DNA from: Sambucus nigra
Taxonomy: Eukaryota > Streptophyta > Magnoliopsida > Dipsacales > Adoxaceae
Reading direction: 5' to 3'
Length of the DNA: 64,000 nt
Assembly (NCBI GenBank): GCA_949130495.1
Contig: OX422214.1
Span: 249,740,187 to 249,804,186 of the forward strand
The notes beneath the pieces are model-generated. The model was not told the origin of the DNA, ran no database searches, and was given only the letters and a program-made list of their open reading frames with translations. How positions within the stretch are numbered: the first letter of the stretch is position 1; each line of letters begins with the position of its first letter. This document shows positions 37,338-49,612 of the stretch, piece after piece. Made by a program: the position numbers and the translations under genes.

Positions 37338-37493
37338 TGTTGATACCAAACATTATCCACCTACATGGACCAATCAGACGAACACGTGTCATCCAATATG
37401 GCAAGAATCCTAGTCAGCAAGATATAGACTCGTCGACCAAGACCTGGGAGGCCAACCAACATGCTGAATGTCGACTAACATGATCAGCAAAGC
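37338..37493 (+). mobile_element. Tat3 5' LTR, left part
   Basis: It begins TGTTGATACCAAA, like the Tat2 LTR (38161), and shares the ACACGTGTCAATC-type motif soon after. The CACTA transposon interrupts it after AGC (37491-37493). Confidence 0.85.
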
Positions 37494-37700
37494 CACTACA
37501 CCAAAATGATCAAATTGGCACCCTTCAACCAGCCAGCCTTGTCACGGCCATTGACCGTGATAAAAAAAACACGCATTTTTTGTCACGGTCAATGACCGTG
37601 ACAAGGCCGTGATAATACCTTATCACGGTCATTGATCGTGACAATTATATAAAGTTGTCATGATCAATGACCGTGACATGTTCGTGACAATTCTGTCAGT
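37494..37700. repeat. CACTA left terminus and subterminal repeat array
   Basis: Several copies of a hairpin of form TCACGGTCAATGACCGTGA (9-bp arms, single central base) plus half-sites CCGTGACAA lie within 200 bp of the end. In En/Spm such subterminal repeats are the binding sites of TNPA. Confidence 0.9.
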
Positions 37701-37819
37701 AAAAAAAACCTTCCTCTTCTTTTTTTCCACTGATTCTCATTCCCTCCATTTCTCTCTCTCTCTCTCTAGAGACTGCACACACTCTCTCTCTACAACTTTG
37801 GTACGTTTTCTCTCTCTAT

Positions 37820-38105
37820 TTATCCTCTATTTATGTATATGTGCGTGTGTGTATATATGTGTATGTAAATGTGAATGTGTCTGTGTGTGGTGTATATCTG
37901 TGTGTGGTGTATATATGTGTGTGGGAGGGGGGAGGGGGTGTCTATATACATGTGTGTGTGTGTGTGTGTTTGTGTGTGTGTATATATGCATGTGTGTGTA
38001 TATGTGCGTGTGTGTGTATGTGCATGTGTGCATGTGTGCGTGTGGTGGGCAGCGGCAGTGGGGGGAGGGGGCAGGGCTGGGGGGTGTATATGTGCGTGTG
38101 TGTAT
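37820..38105. repeat. GT-rich microsatellite
   Basis: Interrupted (GT)n/(TGTA)n with a G-rich centre (38040-38085). Open frames here, on both strands, encode only Cys/Val or His/Thr runs and are not genes. Confidence 0.9.
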
Positions 38106-38160
38106 TTTTTAATTAAATTTTTATTGGTTTATTAGATATTGCCCCTCATATTGTAGTCCC

Positions 38161-38714
38161 TGTTGATACCAAATTTAGTCTGCTGACGTGGATCAGTTAA
38201 GTGGAGATACGTGTCAATCTATATGGCACTTACAAATATTTCTGAACAACACCTTGACTTCGAGGAACTCAACCTCCCCGACCAACTCAGACACTCCGAG
38301 TAACAGGTGCTCTCCGAGGAACTTTATTATACCGAGCAACTCATATATACCGAGCTACTTAGGCGGTCCGAGCTGCACCTCGTTCAGAGCATTTATAGCT
38401 GAATAATTAAGAGTATTGAATGCACATTAAATTCTCATTTTTATCATACAGATGTATACGCCTATTGGACAGCTATGTATTATCCTTTCACATTTACAGC
38501 CTGAGGGCTATAAATACATTGTATCATCCTCATTGTAAGAGGACTCGAAATTTCTTGGTAAAACCTATAATCGAGAATTCCCAAACAGTCAGCAATAACA
38601 AAACAGTGGACGTAGGCCATTTCTTTAAGGCTGAACCACTTTAAAAATCTTTTATCTTGTTTGTTTTTATCTGTGATTGATTAATTAGAGATAATCTAAT
38701 TTTTTACATCAACA
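38161..38714 (+). repeat. Tat2 5' LTR
   Basis: A TATAAATA box lies at 38509-38516 (49961-49968 in the 3' copy), a plausible promoter. Close relative of the Tat3 LTR. Confidence 0.95.
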
Positions 38715-38734
38715 GATTAGCGACGTCTGTGGGA
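38715..38734 (+). promoter_or_regulatory. Tat2 primer-binding site region
   Basis: GATTAGCGACGTCTGTGGGA directly follows the LTR and matches the Tat3 string at 63721 except at two positions. Confidence 0.7.
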
Positions 38735-38777
38735 AGCGACTGTAATTATCGTTTTTCACCAAAACAATTCATCACCA

Positions 38778-40338
38778 ATGGCTGATAATCCTGAATCCAA
38801 TAATTGAAATGCTGGAAACCCCCCAAATCCATTCGCTCCTCTAAATGTCCAAGATCTGACTGGAATAATGGCTAGTTTAGCTCAGGGCCAGACCTCCATG
38901 CAAGAGACTATGCGACAACTCATGCAAACTATCCAGCGTGGAGCGCCGACCCATTCAGGACAACGAAGTGTTCAAAGAAATACCCATTTAGTTTCTTTGC
39001 GTATTAGACAAAGCGATTCATATCGCACTGAAAAATCTGATGATTTTTCTTATCAATCGGGCCGAACTTCGTCAGTACGAGCCACAGATACTGAACAACA
39101 CATCACTCTCTCTCCAGAAAGGACTAGTGCATTGGAGAGATTAAGTAGGATCTCTCCTTTTGATCGGTTGGGCCCTAGGAAGAATAAAAGTCCTCCTAAG
39201 GCTGTGTCGAGAAACTTTCGACGACCATCTGATCTAAGAGAGGGTTCTGCCCTCACAACCAATTGCTCGACAAGATAGATACCAGGAAGCAACTTCAACA
39301 CGATCAATTGCTCGAACCAATAGGCCCGAGGAGGGAAAGGATGCATGGAAAGGATCTATTCAAAGGTTGGAGGATAGACTAGGGGAAATGGTTAAGGCCA
39401 AGAATCCTCTACAAAGAACTTTTGTCCAATGGACGCCTTTTATACAGGCAATTGGGGATTTTCCCACACTATCGAAGTTCAAAGCACCTGTTGTGACCCC
39501 TAAATATGTTGGAAAAACTGACCATGTCCTTCATATAGAACAATACCAAGCTGCTGCCGACATCTATGTCGTGCCAGACGTGATGAGATGCAGGGCATTT
39601 TCAGGAACTCTTACCGGATCTGCACAAATATGGTACAATAATCTTCCTCGGGGGAAGATTTCAACTTTCTTTCAACTGGCCGAGCTCTTCATTGGAAATT
39701 TCTATTTTAGAGCAAAACCAGTTAAACGAGTGGCACATTTGTTAAGTGTTAGACAAAAAACAGGTGAGAGTACCAGGGATTACATAACTCGTTTCAATAA
39801 CGAGAAGCTCAAAGTTATTGATTACGAGGAAAAGACAGCAATTACTGCTTTGATGAGTGGACTGCTGCCCAATAAATTGTACTATACTTTGGCCAAAGAT
39901 CCACCCAGAACAATGTCAGAACTAATGGCAAAAGCGGCCAAGATCATGAATGCCGAGGAGGCTATGGCTGCGAAGCAGAACATGGACACCAAAGAGACCA
40001 AGGTGGAGGTTGATAAGGCTAAAAAGAAAGAACATAAGAACAATGGTGGTGACAAGCAGTCAAAAACAAAGCCATCATGGGAAGAATTGAAGACATTTGA
40101 AAATTATACTCCTTTGAAAGTAGATATAAACCATGTCCTGGAAGAGATCAAGAACAGCGAGGAACTAAATTGGCCTGAGAAAATGAAGTCAGATCCGGAC
40201 AAGAGGAATAAGGCCAAATATTGCGAGTTCCATAAAGACCATGGTCACACGACTAAAAATTGCATAGCTCTCCAGAATGAAATCAAAGCATTCATCATAC
40301 GAGGAAAGCTGGCCAAGTATGTTGATCGAAGAAATTAA
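38778..40338 (+). pseudogene. gag: Tat2 gag, broken
   Basis: The start ATG (38778) is followed by TGA at codon 10. The frame continues (MASLAQGQTSMQETMRQLMQ) to 39278 and changes frame before 39367. The second part (39367-40338, 323 codons) is intact. It holds the gag core (FSGTLTGSAQIWYNNLPRG, ELFIGNFYFRAKPVKRVAHL, STRDYITRFNNEKL), a Lys-rich stretch and a zinc knuckle CEFHKDHGHTTKNC near residue 285. The opening also matches the gag start of Tat3 at 63800. Confidence 0.85.
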
Positions 40339-40548
40339 AGAAAAAGCAACGACCGAGCAAGACAGAGGTCTAGATCTTCTCGTCGAACAGAAGAAAACAA
40401 GAAAAGAGATCATGGAGATGATCTAGAAGACGACCCCGATCTCCCCAAGAGACCAAGACAGCCAGAACGTGAGGTATTTTCAATTCGTTTTGGATCATTT
40501 GATTGTAACGTTATTACGGGTGGAGATGCAGGAGGTGGGGACCTTACT

Positions 40549-41298
40549 GTGGAAAGGAAAGCTTACCTCAATGAAGCTCAAGCTTGTTCATACATTCAGC
40601 GAATAAATCTAGCTGAGGATGATCGCCCGATGAAGGTGAATAAAGAAAAACTGGTCATTGGTTTCTCCAAGAACGACCTCGCAGGTGTACTATATCCTCA
40701 TGATGATCCACTGGTGATCAAAATGAGGATGAAGGAAGTAATAATCTCAAGAGTACTGGTGGATAATGGTAGCTCGGCGGATATCATGTTCTACTCATGC
40801 TTCGATAGTTTAAATCTAAAGTTGTCTCAGTTGGAACCTTATCACAGGCCCTTCCTCGGGTTTGCTGGCGACAAAGTCTTTCCACTTGGGATGATCAAGT
40901 TGGATATGTTCATCGGTACATGGCCTGCTTGTCGAACAGAAATAGTCTGTTTCTTTGTGATGGATAAGAATGTCCAGTCAGCTTACAATATCATCATGGG
41001 AAGGGTAGGATTGAAGAAGTTCAAAGCAGTACCATCTACTGTACATCAATGCCTAAAATTTCCAACCAATTTTGGAGTGGGAGTTGTGAAGGATGACCAA
41101 AAAGTAGCTCGAGAATGTTACTACTCATCTGCCGAGCAGGAAGAACTGGAGGAATTTAGGAAAAAGACTACTACCTATCAAGTGGATGAAGGTGCAGAGA
41201 TTAAAACATTGGATCCTAGAGACGAGTCGCAGCTCGTGAAAGGTCAGGTGGTGGAAGCTACTGAAAATATCATTTTAGATGACGAGCACCCGGAATGA
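40549..41298 (+). pseudogene. Tat2 protease region
   Basis: Open for 249 codons. The retropepsin active-site loop VLVDNGSSADIMFYSCF is near residue 68 and IIMGRVGLKKFKAVPSTVHQ near 150. In the loop the residue after Asp is Asn. A stop separates it from RT. It would process the polyprotein. Confidence 0.8.
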
Positions 41299-41398
41299 AC
41301 AACTCAAATAGGTTCGTCATTAGATGCCTCACTAAAACAGGAATTGATAGTTTTCCTTAAAAGCATAAAATAAACTTTTGCTTGGAGTCACGAGGATA

Positions 41399-42790
41399 TG
41401 CCAGGAATAGATCCAAATTTCTTATGTCACGAGCTCAATGTGAATAAGGAGATCAAGCCAGTGAAGCAGAGAAGAAGAGTGTTCAGCCCCGAAAAGAACC
41501 AAGCTATACAAGAGTAGGTCGAGAAGCTCCAAAAAGCTTGCTTTATTGACGATGTCAAATATCTAGACTGGTTGGAGAATGAAGTAATGGTGAAGAAGAA
41601 AAACAACAAGTGGAGGATGTGTGTAGACTTTACCGACCTTAACAAGGCATTCCCAAAGGATCATTTTCCTTAGCCCCGAATTGATCAATTAGTGGATGCT
41701 ACCTCGGGAAACGAGTTGTTGAGCTTCATGGATGCTTATTCTGGTTACAACCAGATTAAAATGAAACCTGAAGACAGGGAGAGTACTTCTTTCATTACCC
41801 CTAGGGGAACTTATTGTTATAATGTTATGCCTTTTAGTTTGAAAAATACAGGTGCAACATATCAGCGGCTGATGAACAAGGTGTTTGCAGAACAAATCAG
41901 TTGTAATATGGAAGTTTATAATGATGATATGCTGACGAAGAGCAAGAGAGTTGTTGACCATCTAATTGACTTAGGCCAGACCTTTGATCAACTAGATAAA
42001 TATCAAACCAAGTGCATATTCGGAGTACGAGAAGGCATGTTCCTCGGGTATATTGTCAACCAACGAGGAATCGAAGCAAACCCAGAATAGATCAAGGTCA
42101 TATTGGGACTACGATCTCCAACGACGAAGAAGAAAGTACAAAGTCTCACTGGGCGAGTTGCAGCACTTAATAGATTTATATCACGAGCAACAGATAGATG
42201 CCTCCTATTTTTCAAAACACTCCGAAGAACGTTTGAATAGAATGACGAATGCGAGAAGGCTTTTCAAGAATTGAAGAAATATCTGGGAGCACCTCCACTG
42301 TTGTCTAGGCCAGTGATGGGAGAAAGATTGTATTTATATTTGGCAGTGTCGAAGAATGTAATTAGCTCGTCATTGATAAGAATGGAGGATGGAGTGCAAA
42401 AACTAATCTATTACACTAGCAAGGCCTTCTGAGGATCAGATATCAGATATCCAAGACTGGAAAAGTTGGCACTAGCATTGATCGAGGTGAGTAGGAGAAT
42501 GAGGTCGTATTTCCAAGCTCATACCATAGTCGTGTATACTGATATGCCATTGAGGCAAGCTCTTCATAAACTAAAAAAATCAAGGAGATTGATGTACTGG
42601 GCAGTAGAACTTGGTGAATATGACATAGTTTATGAGCCTAGATCGTCGCTAAAACGGAAAGCAGTAGCAGATTTTATAGCAGAGTTAACCTATCATGATA
42701 CCTCCGAGGAGCAAAAGTTGCACATCGACCAACCTGTGGATGTTACAGGATCATCAAATTTAAATCCCGATCAACTTAAGGTGGTCGGCG
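41399..42790 (+). pseudogene. pol: Tat2 reverse transcriptase and RNase H, broken
   Basis: RT motifs: KWRMCVDFTDLNKAFPKDHFP, FMDAYSGYNQIKM, TSFITPRGTYCYNVMPFSLKNTGATYQR, then EVYNDDM. Here both Asps of the active site remain but the second position is Asn (YNDD). RNase H follows (LIYYTSKAF, TDMPLRQALHKLKKS, VADFIAEL). In-frame stops occur near 41515, 41673, 42088, 42236 and 42430. Confidence 0.88.
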
Positions 42791-42879
42791 AGTAAGAGAA
42801 GATGGTCGACGAGCAGCAAGAAGTGCTAAAAGAGGATAAAAGGAAGCAGCTAATATTCCATCGAGGAACTCTGTCCGAT

Positions 42880-43340
42880 CAAAAATTTGAAGACGAGGTA
42901 CCTATATGGAATTTATATGTAGATGGATCTTCGTGTACTGTAGGTTGTGGAGAAAGGATTATTTTGAACAGCCCGGACGAGGTCGATGTGGAGTATGCTT
43001 TGCGCTTCCAATTCAAGGCTTCTAATAATGAGGTTGAGTATGAAGCTATGATTGCAGGTCTTAGTTTAGCAAAAACTATGGGGGCAGAATAGGTCATCGT
43101 ATTTAGTGATTCATAACTAATCGTGAATCAAATATTGGAGGTATACGCAGCCAAAGGAGAATTAATGATCAAGTATCATAAAAAACAATGGAGATTTTAT
43201 CAAGTCTGATGGCAGTGCAGATAATTAGAATACTAAGATTGGAGAAATGCCAAAGCAGATGCCCTAGCTCGGTTAGCTTCAGCCACACGCACCGAGCTAC
43301 GAAGAATAATCCCAATAGAAGTCTCGGCTAGTCGGAGCAT
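42880..43340 (+). pseudogene. Tat2 second RNase H
   Basis: PIWNLYVDGSSC, FQFKASNNEVEYEAMIAGLSLAKTMGAE and VIVFSDS with NAKADALARLASATR define the second RNase H typical of Tat elements. Stops follow GAE (43090) and SDS, and the frame changes near 43210. Confidence 0.82.
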
Positions 43341-43389
43341 AAATGAAGATCTGATTATGAACTTTTTACCCTTTATTTAGGACCATCTT

Positions 43390-44609
43390 GGATGGATCCT
43401 ATCAGGGCATATATTAAAGAAGGGTATTTGCCAACTGATAAACTCGCAGCCAAGAAACTAAAGTTTAAAGATGCTCGTTATGTGTTGACCAATGGTGTTC
43501 TATATAGACGAGGAATTATAGTTGGCTTGTAGAGATGTGTACATCCCACCGAGGTGAAAGACTTGATCGAAGAAGTCCATGAAGGGTCTTATGGAGCCCA
43601 TGTAGCAGGTCGGACACTTTTACAAAGAATAATGACGTAGGGATACTATTAGCCTACAATGAGGGCTGATTGCATAGCTTATGCCAAAAAATGTGACAAA
43701 TGTCAACGCATCCCCACTATCCGTAGAACTCCCCAAGCATTATTGACACCCATTACTTCCCCTTGGCCATTTTCCTTGTGGGGAATTGACTTGGTCGGGT
43801 CACTTCCAACGACCAGAGGAAGGTTTAAATATCTCATCATCGCAGTGGATTACTTTACTAAGTGGGTGGAAGCCGAGCCTCTTGTCGACATGACGTACAA
43901 AAATGTGTACCAATTTATTTAGAAGAATATCATCTGTAGATATGGTCTTCCCCATGCATTCATCACCGACCATGGAACACAATTTGACAACGAGGAGTTC
44001 GCTGCATATTATCATCAGTCGAACATATTAAAAACCCATTCTGCACCAGGCCATCCCCAGAGCAATGGGCAAACTGAAGTGACGAACAGAACGCTGCTGA
44101 ATGGCTTGAAGAAAAGATTAAATGATGCAAAGGCAAATTAGATCAACGAGCTGCATTCTGTACTATGGGCTTATCGTACTACTCCACGAGCAGCCACAGG
44201 AGAATCTCTATATATGCTGGCATTTGGAAGTGAAGCTGTTATACCTGCCGAGCTGGGTCTCCCCACACACAGAGTGCTAAATTTCAACTCTCCTATCAGT
44301 GACTTGATGAGAAGATTAGATTTGGATATGCTCGAGGAAGTTAGAGAAGAAGCAGCAATCAGAAACGCTGCATACCAGCAACGGACAGCTCTGTTCTATA
44401 ACAAGAGAGTAAACAAATGCGACCTAAAAGAAGGAGACTATGTGCTAAAGAAAGTAATTCAAAAGCACAACAAACTGGAAGTTAATTGGCATGGGACCTA
44501 CAGAGTAACAGAGGTTGTTCGACCAGGAACGTATAGAATCGAAACCTTAGAAGGAGAGGAGTTTAAGAATGCATGGAACGCAGAGCATCTGTGCAAATAT
44601 TATCAGTAA
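43390..44609 (+). pseudogene. Tat2 integrase, broken
   Basis: Zinc-finger remains (HEGSYGAHVAGR, CDKCQRIP) are followed by the catalytic core with all three acidic residues recognisable (WGIDLVGSLP, FITDHGTQF, GQTEVTNRT). The C-terminal part is open from 44214 to 44609 (FNKRVNKC-like DLKEGDYVLKKV, NAWNAEHLCKYYQ). Stops near 43640, 43650, 43919 and 44140 break it. Confidence 0.87.
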
Positions 44610-44728
44610 TTTAATCTCAATGTAATGCAGTTTTCTTCGATATGAATAAAGTTTTGGATATTTTGCCTAATTCTCTCCTTTTGTTGAAAATTTTTCGGAG
44701 TATTAGTGCTACACACTACGCATCAAAC

Positions 44729-45150
44729 CCAGAAATACCAACTACGGTTGGTTGGGAAGAAAATCCACCAACTATAGTTGGTCGGGAATAAAAAATTTCC
44801 CAGAAATACCAACTACGGTTGGTTGGGAAGAAAATCCACCAACTATATAGTTGGTCGGGAATAATAAATTTCCCAGAAATACCAACTACGGTTGGTTGGG
44901 AAGAAAATCCACCAACTAAGGTTATTCGGGAATAAAAAATTTCCCAGAAATACCAACTATATAGTTGGTCGGGAATAAAAAATTTCCCAGAAATACTAAC
45001 TACGGTTGGTTGGGAAGAAATCTACCAACGAAGGTTGGTCGAAAAGAAAATTTACCAACTAAGGATTGGTCGGAAATAAAAATTTACCAACTAAGGTTGG
45101 TCGGGAACAAAAAACCACCAACTCCGGTTGGTCGAAAACAGTTGGTTAAA
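44729..45150. repeat. Tandem repeat block in Tat2 3' region
   Basis: Units of about 71-73 bp start at AGAAATACCA (44731, 44802, 44875, 44946), then shorter diverged units follow to 45150. Each unit has CCAACTACGGTTGGTTGGGA and the palindrome CCAACTATAGTTGG or its longer form. Further scattered CCAACT/AGTTGG pairs extend to about 45330. No gene lies between 44610 and 45525. Confidence 0.9.
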
Positions 45151-45525
45151 CAAATGAAAGTCATTTCAGGGCTTAAAATTAAAAAGTGATAAATTTTTTA
45201 TACTTATGACATTTTAGATTACCACCAAATTTGGTCGAGAAACAAAATATCACTAACTCTGCTTGGTCGTCAGATAATTATCATCAATTCAGATAGTCAA
45301 CAATAAATTTTCACCAACTCTAGTTGGTCGACAATTTAAAATAGCACAAAATATATTTATCTTTTCAAAAAATTTACATGCACATTCATTAGAAAATGTC
45401 TTACAAAATACTTCCAAAGACAATGACAATTAAGATTGCAAAGAAAACTAGAAGTTTTTCATTAAATCCAAAACAAAATACATTGAGAATGAAATACATA
45501 AAAAATTGTTATATCAAGAATCCTA

Positions 45526-48500
45526 TTATATTGGTTTCTTCCCCTCTGCCTTTGAAATAGGTTCTTCACCAGCGGGAGGATCGTCTAAGGCATAGGGGGA
45601 ATTGATGAAATTTATATCTTTAAGCATCCTGACATTCATTACTGAGGGACGATCAAGTAGGTGTTCAGGGCGAGATATCTCGAAATTGGAATGAAGACTG
45701 TAGTCACCGAGATACTTTGAAATCAGACATTGAGGAATGGCCCGAGCAGGAATCCAGGTCATATCCAGTTTGAAAAGTGGCACCGACAACTCAAGCAACC
45801 CAGGGTCATAGTAATCCCATAAATAGTGACCATGTTCCAACTCCAGCACACCCAAGGCATTCAGCCATCCTTGCTTGTAACCCACATTATTTGCATTTTG
45901 GATCCGATCATCTAAATGGTATAGGGCTTCATTATAACCAGCCATCCAGAACTCTCTGGGATGCTTGTGAAATTGATAGATTAACCTCTCCAATTGCTCG
46001 TGGAGGTTCTTCGTTAAAAGTTCTTTACTCTCCAAGGCAGACTTTTGTGCAGAGAGCTGCTCGTCCAGATTCAGAATCTTCTTGGACATCTCAACTAGTG
46101 CTTGATTCTTCACCACCAACTGGAATGCTTGATTCTCCAAGGCTGCCTACATTCTAGCTTCTTTAATAGTAACCCGAGAAGCCCTTGCTCATCCCCGAGA
46201 AGCTCTTGCTCGTCCGCGAGCAGAAGTAGAAGCACCAGTTCTCTTCAAGGTTTCCAATTCGTCTCTCAGATTGGCATTTTTGACCTCCAAGAAAGAGAAA
46301 CCTTCGTCGTTGACAGGGACCAAAGCGTTCGAGGAAGACGCTGCAGATTTCAACTGAGATATCTCTCCTCACAGGTTATTGTTTTCCTGCTCCAGCAACT
46401 TTGCGATCTGCCTATGCTCTTCAACCTCGGTCTTCAGAGTTCTCTCCTTCATGTAATAGGTAGCAACCAATCTATCATATCCTTTATCAGCACTTAGTTG
46501 TTGATACTTCTTCGCATATCCCTGGTGCAAAAGGGCTGTAGATTCCTTGTATTATTATTGAAGCTCCTCGAGAGTGCCTTGGAGGTCTTCAATCATCTCA
46601 TAATATGCCACATTATTAGCCACTGCCCGGTCGAGCAGACACATTAAATACTGGTAGGCTTTAACTGCTCGCTCTGAAGCATCTGGACCGAGGATATCAA
46701 CGATTTGAGCTTCAGTCATATCTGTATGACCAGCTTTGAAGTATTCATTGCATTATTTCAGCAATTTTGTATCATGAGCTGATAACAATTCCATCCTGGC
46801 CATAAACTAGTAAAAGGAAGAGATAGCAAGAATCAATAAGAGTGCAAACAGAGCAAGAAAAAGAGAATCAACAGTATAAACAATCAAAATTTCAAATTTT
46901 ATTGCATCATAAAAAAGAAGTACATAGTTCAGAGTTACATTTGACAAAAATAAACAGAAATAAAAGTCCGAACAACTCTACACCTTCTCCTTGTTTCCCA
47001 AAACTTTCTCGAGAAGCTGGGACGAGGAGGTAGGTTGCTCGGATGGCATAGAAGGTTGTTCGGTGGGTGCTGGAAGCTGCTCGGCTGAAATGTTGGTTAG
47101 TTGAAGCTGCTCATGGGAAGTCTGGACAACTGGGGCATGAGAAATCTGATCTCCAATCACCATGGAGGATTCCTCGGAGGCAGCTGTATCCTCTTCTTCT
47201 TCCCCAGGAGATGGAGGGGGGCCAGGGATGTGTCGCTGAAATAGGTCTGAATTCTCATCAACATTCATCTCTCTCAGAGCAGCGACCCAGCCATCCCTAA
47301 AGTACTTGAGGCTTCCATATTCCATTTGTGAAACCATGGCAGCCAAACCCTTATTCCACCCTTATCCCAGCCAGCGCTGAAGGATTTCTTAACGGCCTTT
47401 CTTCTTTTTTCTCTCTCCGAGGAGGTCCTTTCCTTGAGGATCTCCTCGACAGCCTTCAATTTATTCTCCATTTCTTTCTTCTGACGACTAACTTCATGAA
47501 GCTTGTTTAACTCTTCCTCAGCAGACTTGAGCTTACTTTCAAGCTCTTCAGCATTTTGGAGCTTCCCCTTGAGCTCTTTATTCTTACTCTCCAAGTCTTT
47601 TATCTTCTTATCCAAACCCTTAGACACTTCAACAGCCTGATCCCTCTCCTGCTCGGTGGAATTGAGCTACTTTTACCAAGAAACTTTATCATCGATATAC
47701 TTCTGACGAGAATCCTTTAAAGACTGTGTCAGAGTTACAAGAGCTTCCTCCACACCTCACGAGGAACTCTAAGCTTTAATAGCTTCATCCTTTTTCAAAA
47801 TGGTGTTGAAATAAGTTACCAACTGGAAAAAGAAAATAACTGTATGTCAATACAGGGACATAACATTGAAAAATGAAAGTTTAGAGTAGTAATACTTACT
47901 GAGGCAATGTGTTGAGCTGCCAAGGTAGTAACCCTATCCCGAGAAAGACTGTCTTCAATACCTTGGATCTCAGCGATGATTCAAGACTTCACCGAGCTCA
48001 TAGCAGAGCTCGGAGTAACAAAAGTGGGAACACCACTTCCAGTAGGTAGAGGCTGAGAGATGGATTAAGCCAAATTATCCGAGGTGCTTTTCTTCAACTT
48101 CCTCGTGGGAGCAGGAACATTCTCGACCAAGGATGTCGTCTTGGTCGGTGATATAACTATAACCTCTCTTGGAGGTGAAATAGCTGCAATCTTGCTTGGA
48201 GCCACAGAGGGCTTCTCGGCAACCTTCTTAGTAGCAGCTGGAGGAGGTGCCTCAATTTGTTTTGTCCCTTATTCTGGGATATCCCGCTTACTTTTCTTTG
48301 TCTCTCCAGCAGTAGAGGCAGACTTATCAAAAAGGGCGGGAGCTCTTCTTCTCTTCATTCTGTCACTGAGAGGAATATGCTATTCAGGAGAAGAACCTTC
48401 AAAAATTAGTGTTGGTTCTATGTTACTTATCACTGGACGAGAAGTGAAAGACTAGGTGTAACTCTTGTACTGCAACAAGTACGATTTTGATCTGATATGT

Positions 48501-49196
48501 TCGTCAACAACAGCTTGATGCAAACCCCAGATAAGTTTTAGATGCTTTAAGTTAACTTCTGTCTCCTTTGGAGACCTTCTTTTGCTGTCAACTGCAAATA
48601 AATAAAAATCAAAATATCAGTGATGCATTTTATCGAATATAAAGAAAATGTGATTTCAAAAAACTAAATAAAATAAAAACAACCTATCCCATTGCCATAG
48701 GGAGGACATCTGGGACCCTGATATACGTCATTCTCAGTTAATGGAGCATGTTGCCAATGTTTCATAACAACCCCATGCTCGAAGTAATCCCTGTTGGCAT
48801 CTGGGAGATTGACAACTAAAGCTATATTTAAAAACCTAGTTTTCAAATAAAAAGTACTATCACTGACAGCCCATCTATAGCAAAACATAATCTCTGAAAT
48901 TCCTAAACGGGTTCCATGAATCTGATTTAACCTATGGACTCATTAACTATTCTCCATATATTGGGGGCTATTTTTGCAGGTACTACGTCAAAATATTGAC
49001 AGAATTCCAAACATAAGGGGTTTGGAGGAAAAGAAAAGCCACATTCAGCTACAAAGAGACTGGAGAACCAATGTCCCTCAGCCAAATGAAAATAGTCAGA
49101 AGGCTCAGAAAGCTCTTCCAAAATGACCCAAGAAGGAATAGAAAAATCAGAGCGAAATTTATCAAGCGACTCAATAAGGTAAACCATGATGAACAA
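45526..49196 (-). pseudogene. Tat2 antisense gene (Transposase_28-like), probably spliced
   Basis: Same position and orientation as in Tat1. The N-terminal domain (SWVILEELSEPSDYFHLAEG, PPNPLCLEFCQYFDVVPAKI) runs from 49196, shifts frame near 48930 and continues to 48684 (LVVNLPDANRDYFEHG). Likely introns: 48683-48592 (92 bp, phase 1), 47899-47823 (77 bp, phase 0) and probably 46983-46807. Between them are a Glu/Lys-rich coiled coil (47627-47400) and a GW module (YFRDGWVAALREMNVDENSDLF). The last part (46140-45526) has YKQGWLNALGVLELEHGHYLW and ends KKPI. A few stops remain, so it is not functional here. Product and role unknown. Confidence 0.72.
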
Positions 49197-49612
49197 AGAA
49201 AATAAAAGAGAAGGAAGAAGATCTTACAAAAGAAGGGTAGATCAGTTGATAATGAATGATGGAAGGAATGAACGCACAAGATGGAGAAGAAATGGAGAGA
49301 TCAAAGATACAGATTTGAAAAATTAAGAGACGATAGGATTTTCTACAACGCTTAAATACCTTACCTTGGGAAGGGGTAAAAATAATGATTACAAAGAAAG
49401 ACGTTTGCGCTACCGGCGGCTAAAAGGACAAAAAAGGCACGGAGACCAAAGCAGTGGGAAAAATTCAAAAAGTCTGATTCTATGAATTCGAAAGGAAAAT
49501 TAAATACAAGGAAAACACTCCTAAAATTCAGGATGACTATTTAATCCCGCCATATTTCAAGAAGAATGTTCCACACTCCTCAACCTCGAACTGTGAAACA
49601 TTGGGGGGCTTC

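Noticed and set aside
37660..38135. Cys/Val-rich and His/Thr-rich frames on both strands
   Set aside because: They are translations of a GT microsatellite.
44729..45150. CRISPR-like regular repeats
   Set aside because: Plant retrotransposon context; adjacent units without unique spacers, so an ordinary minisatellite.
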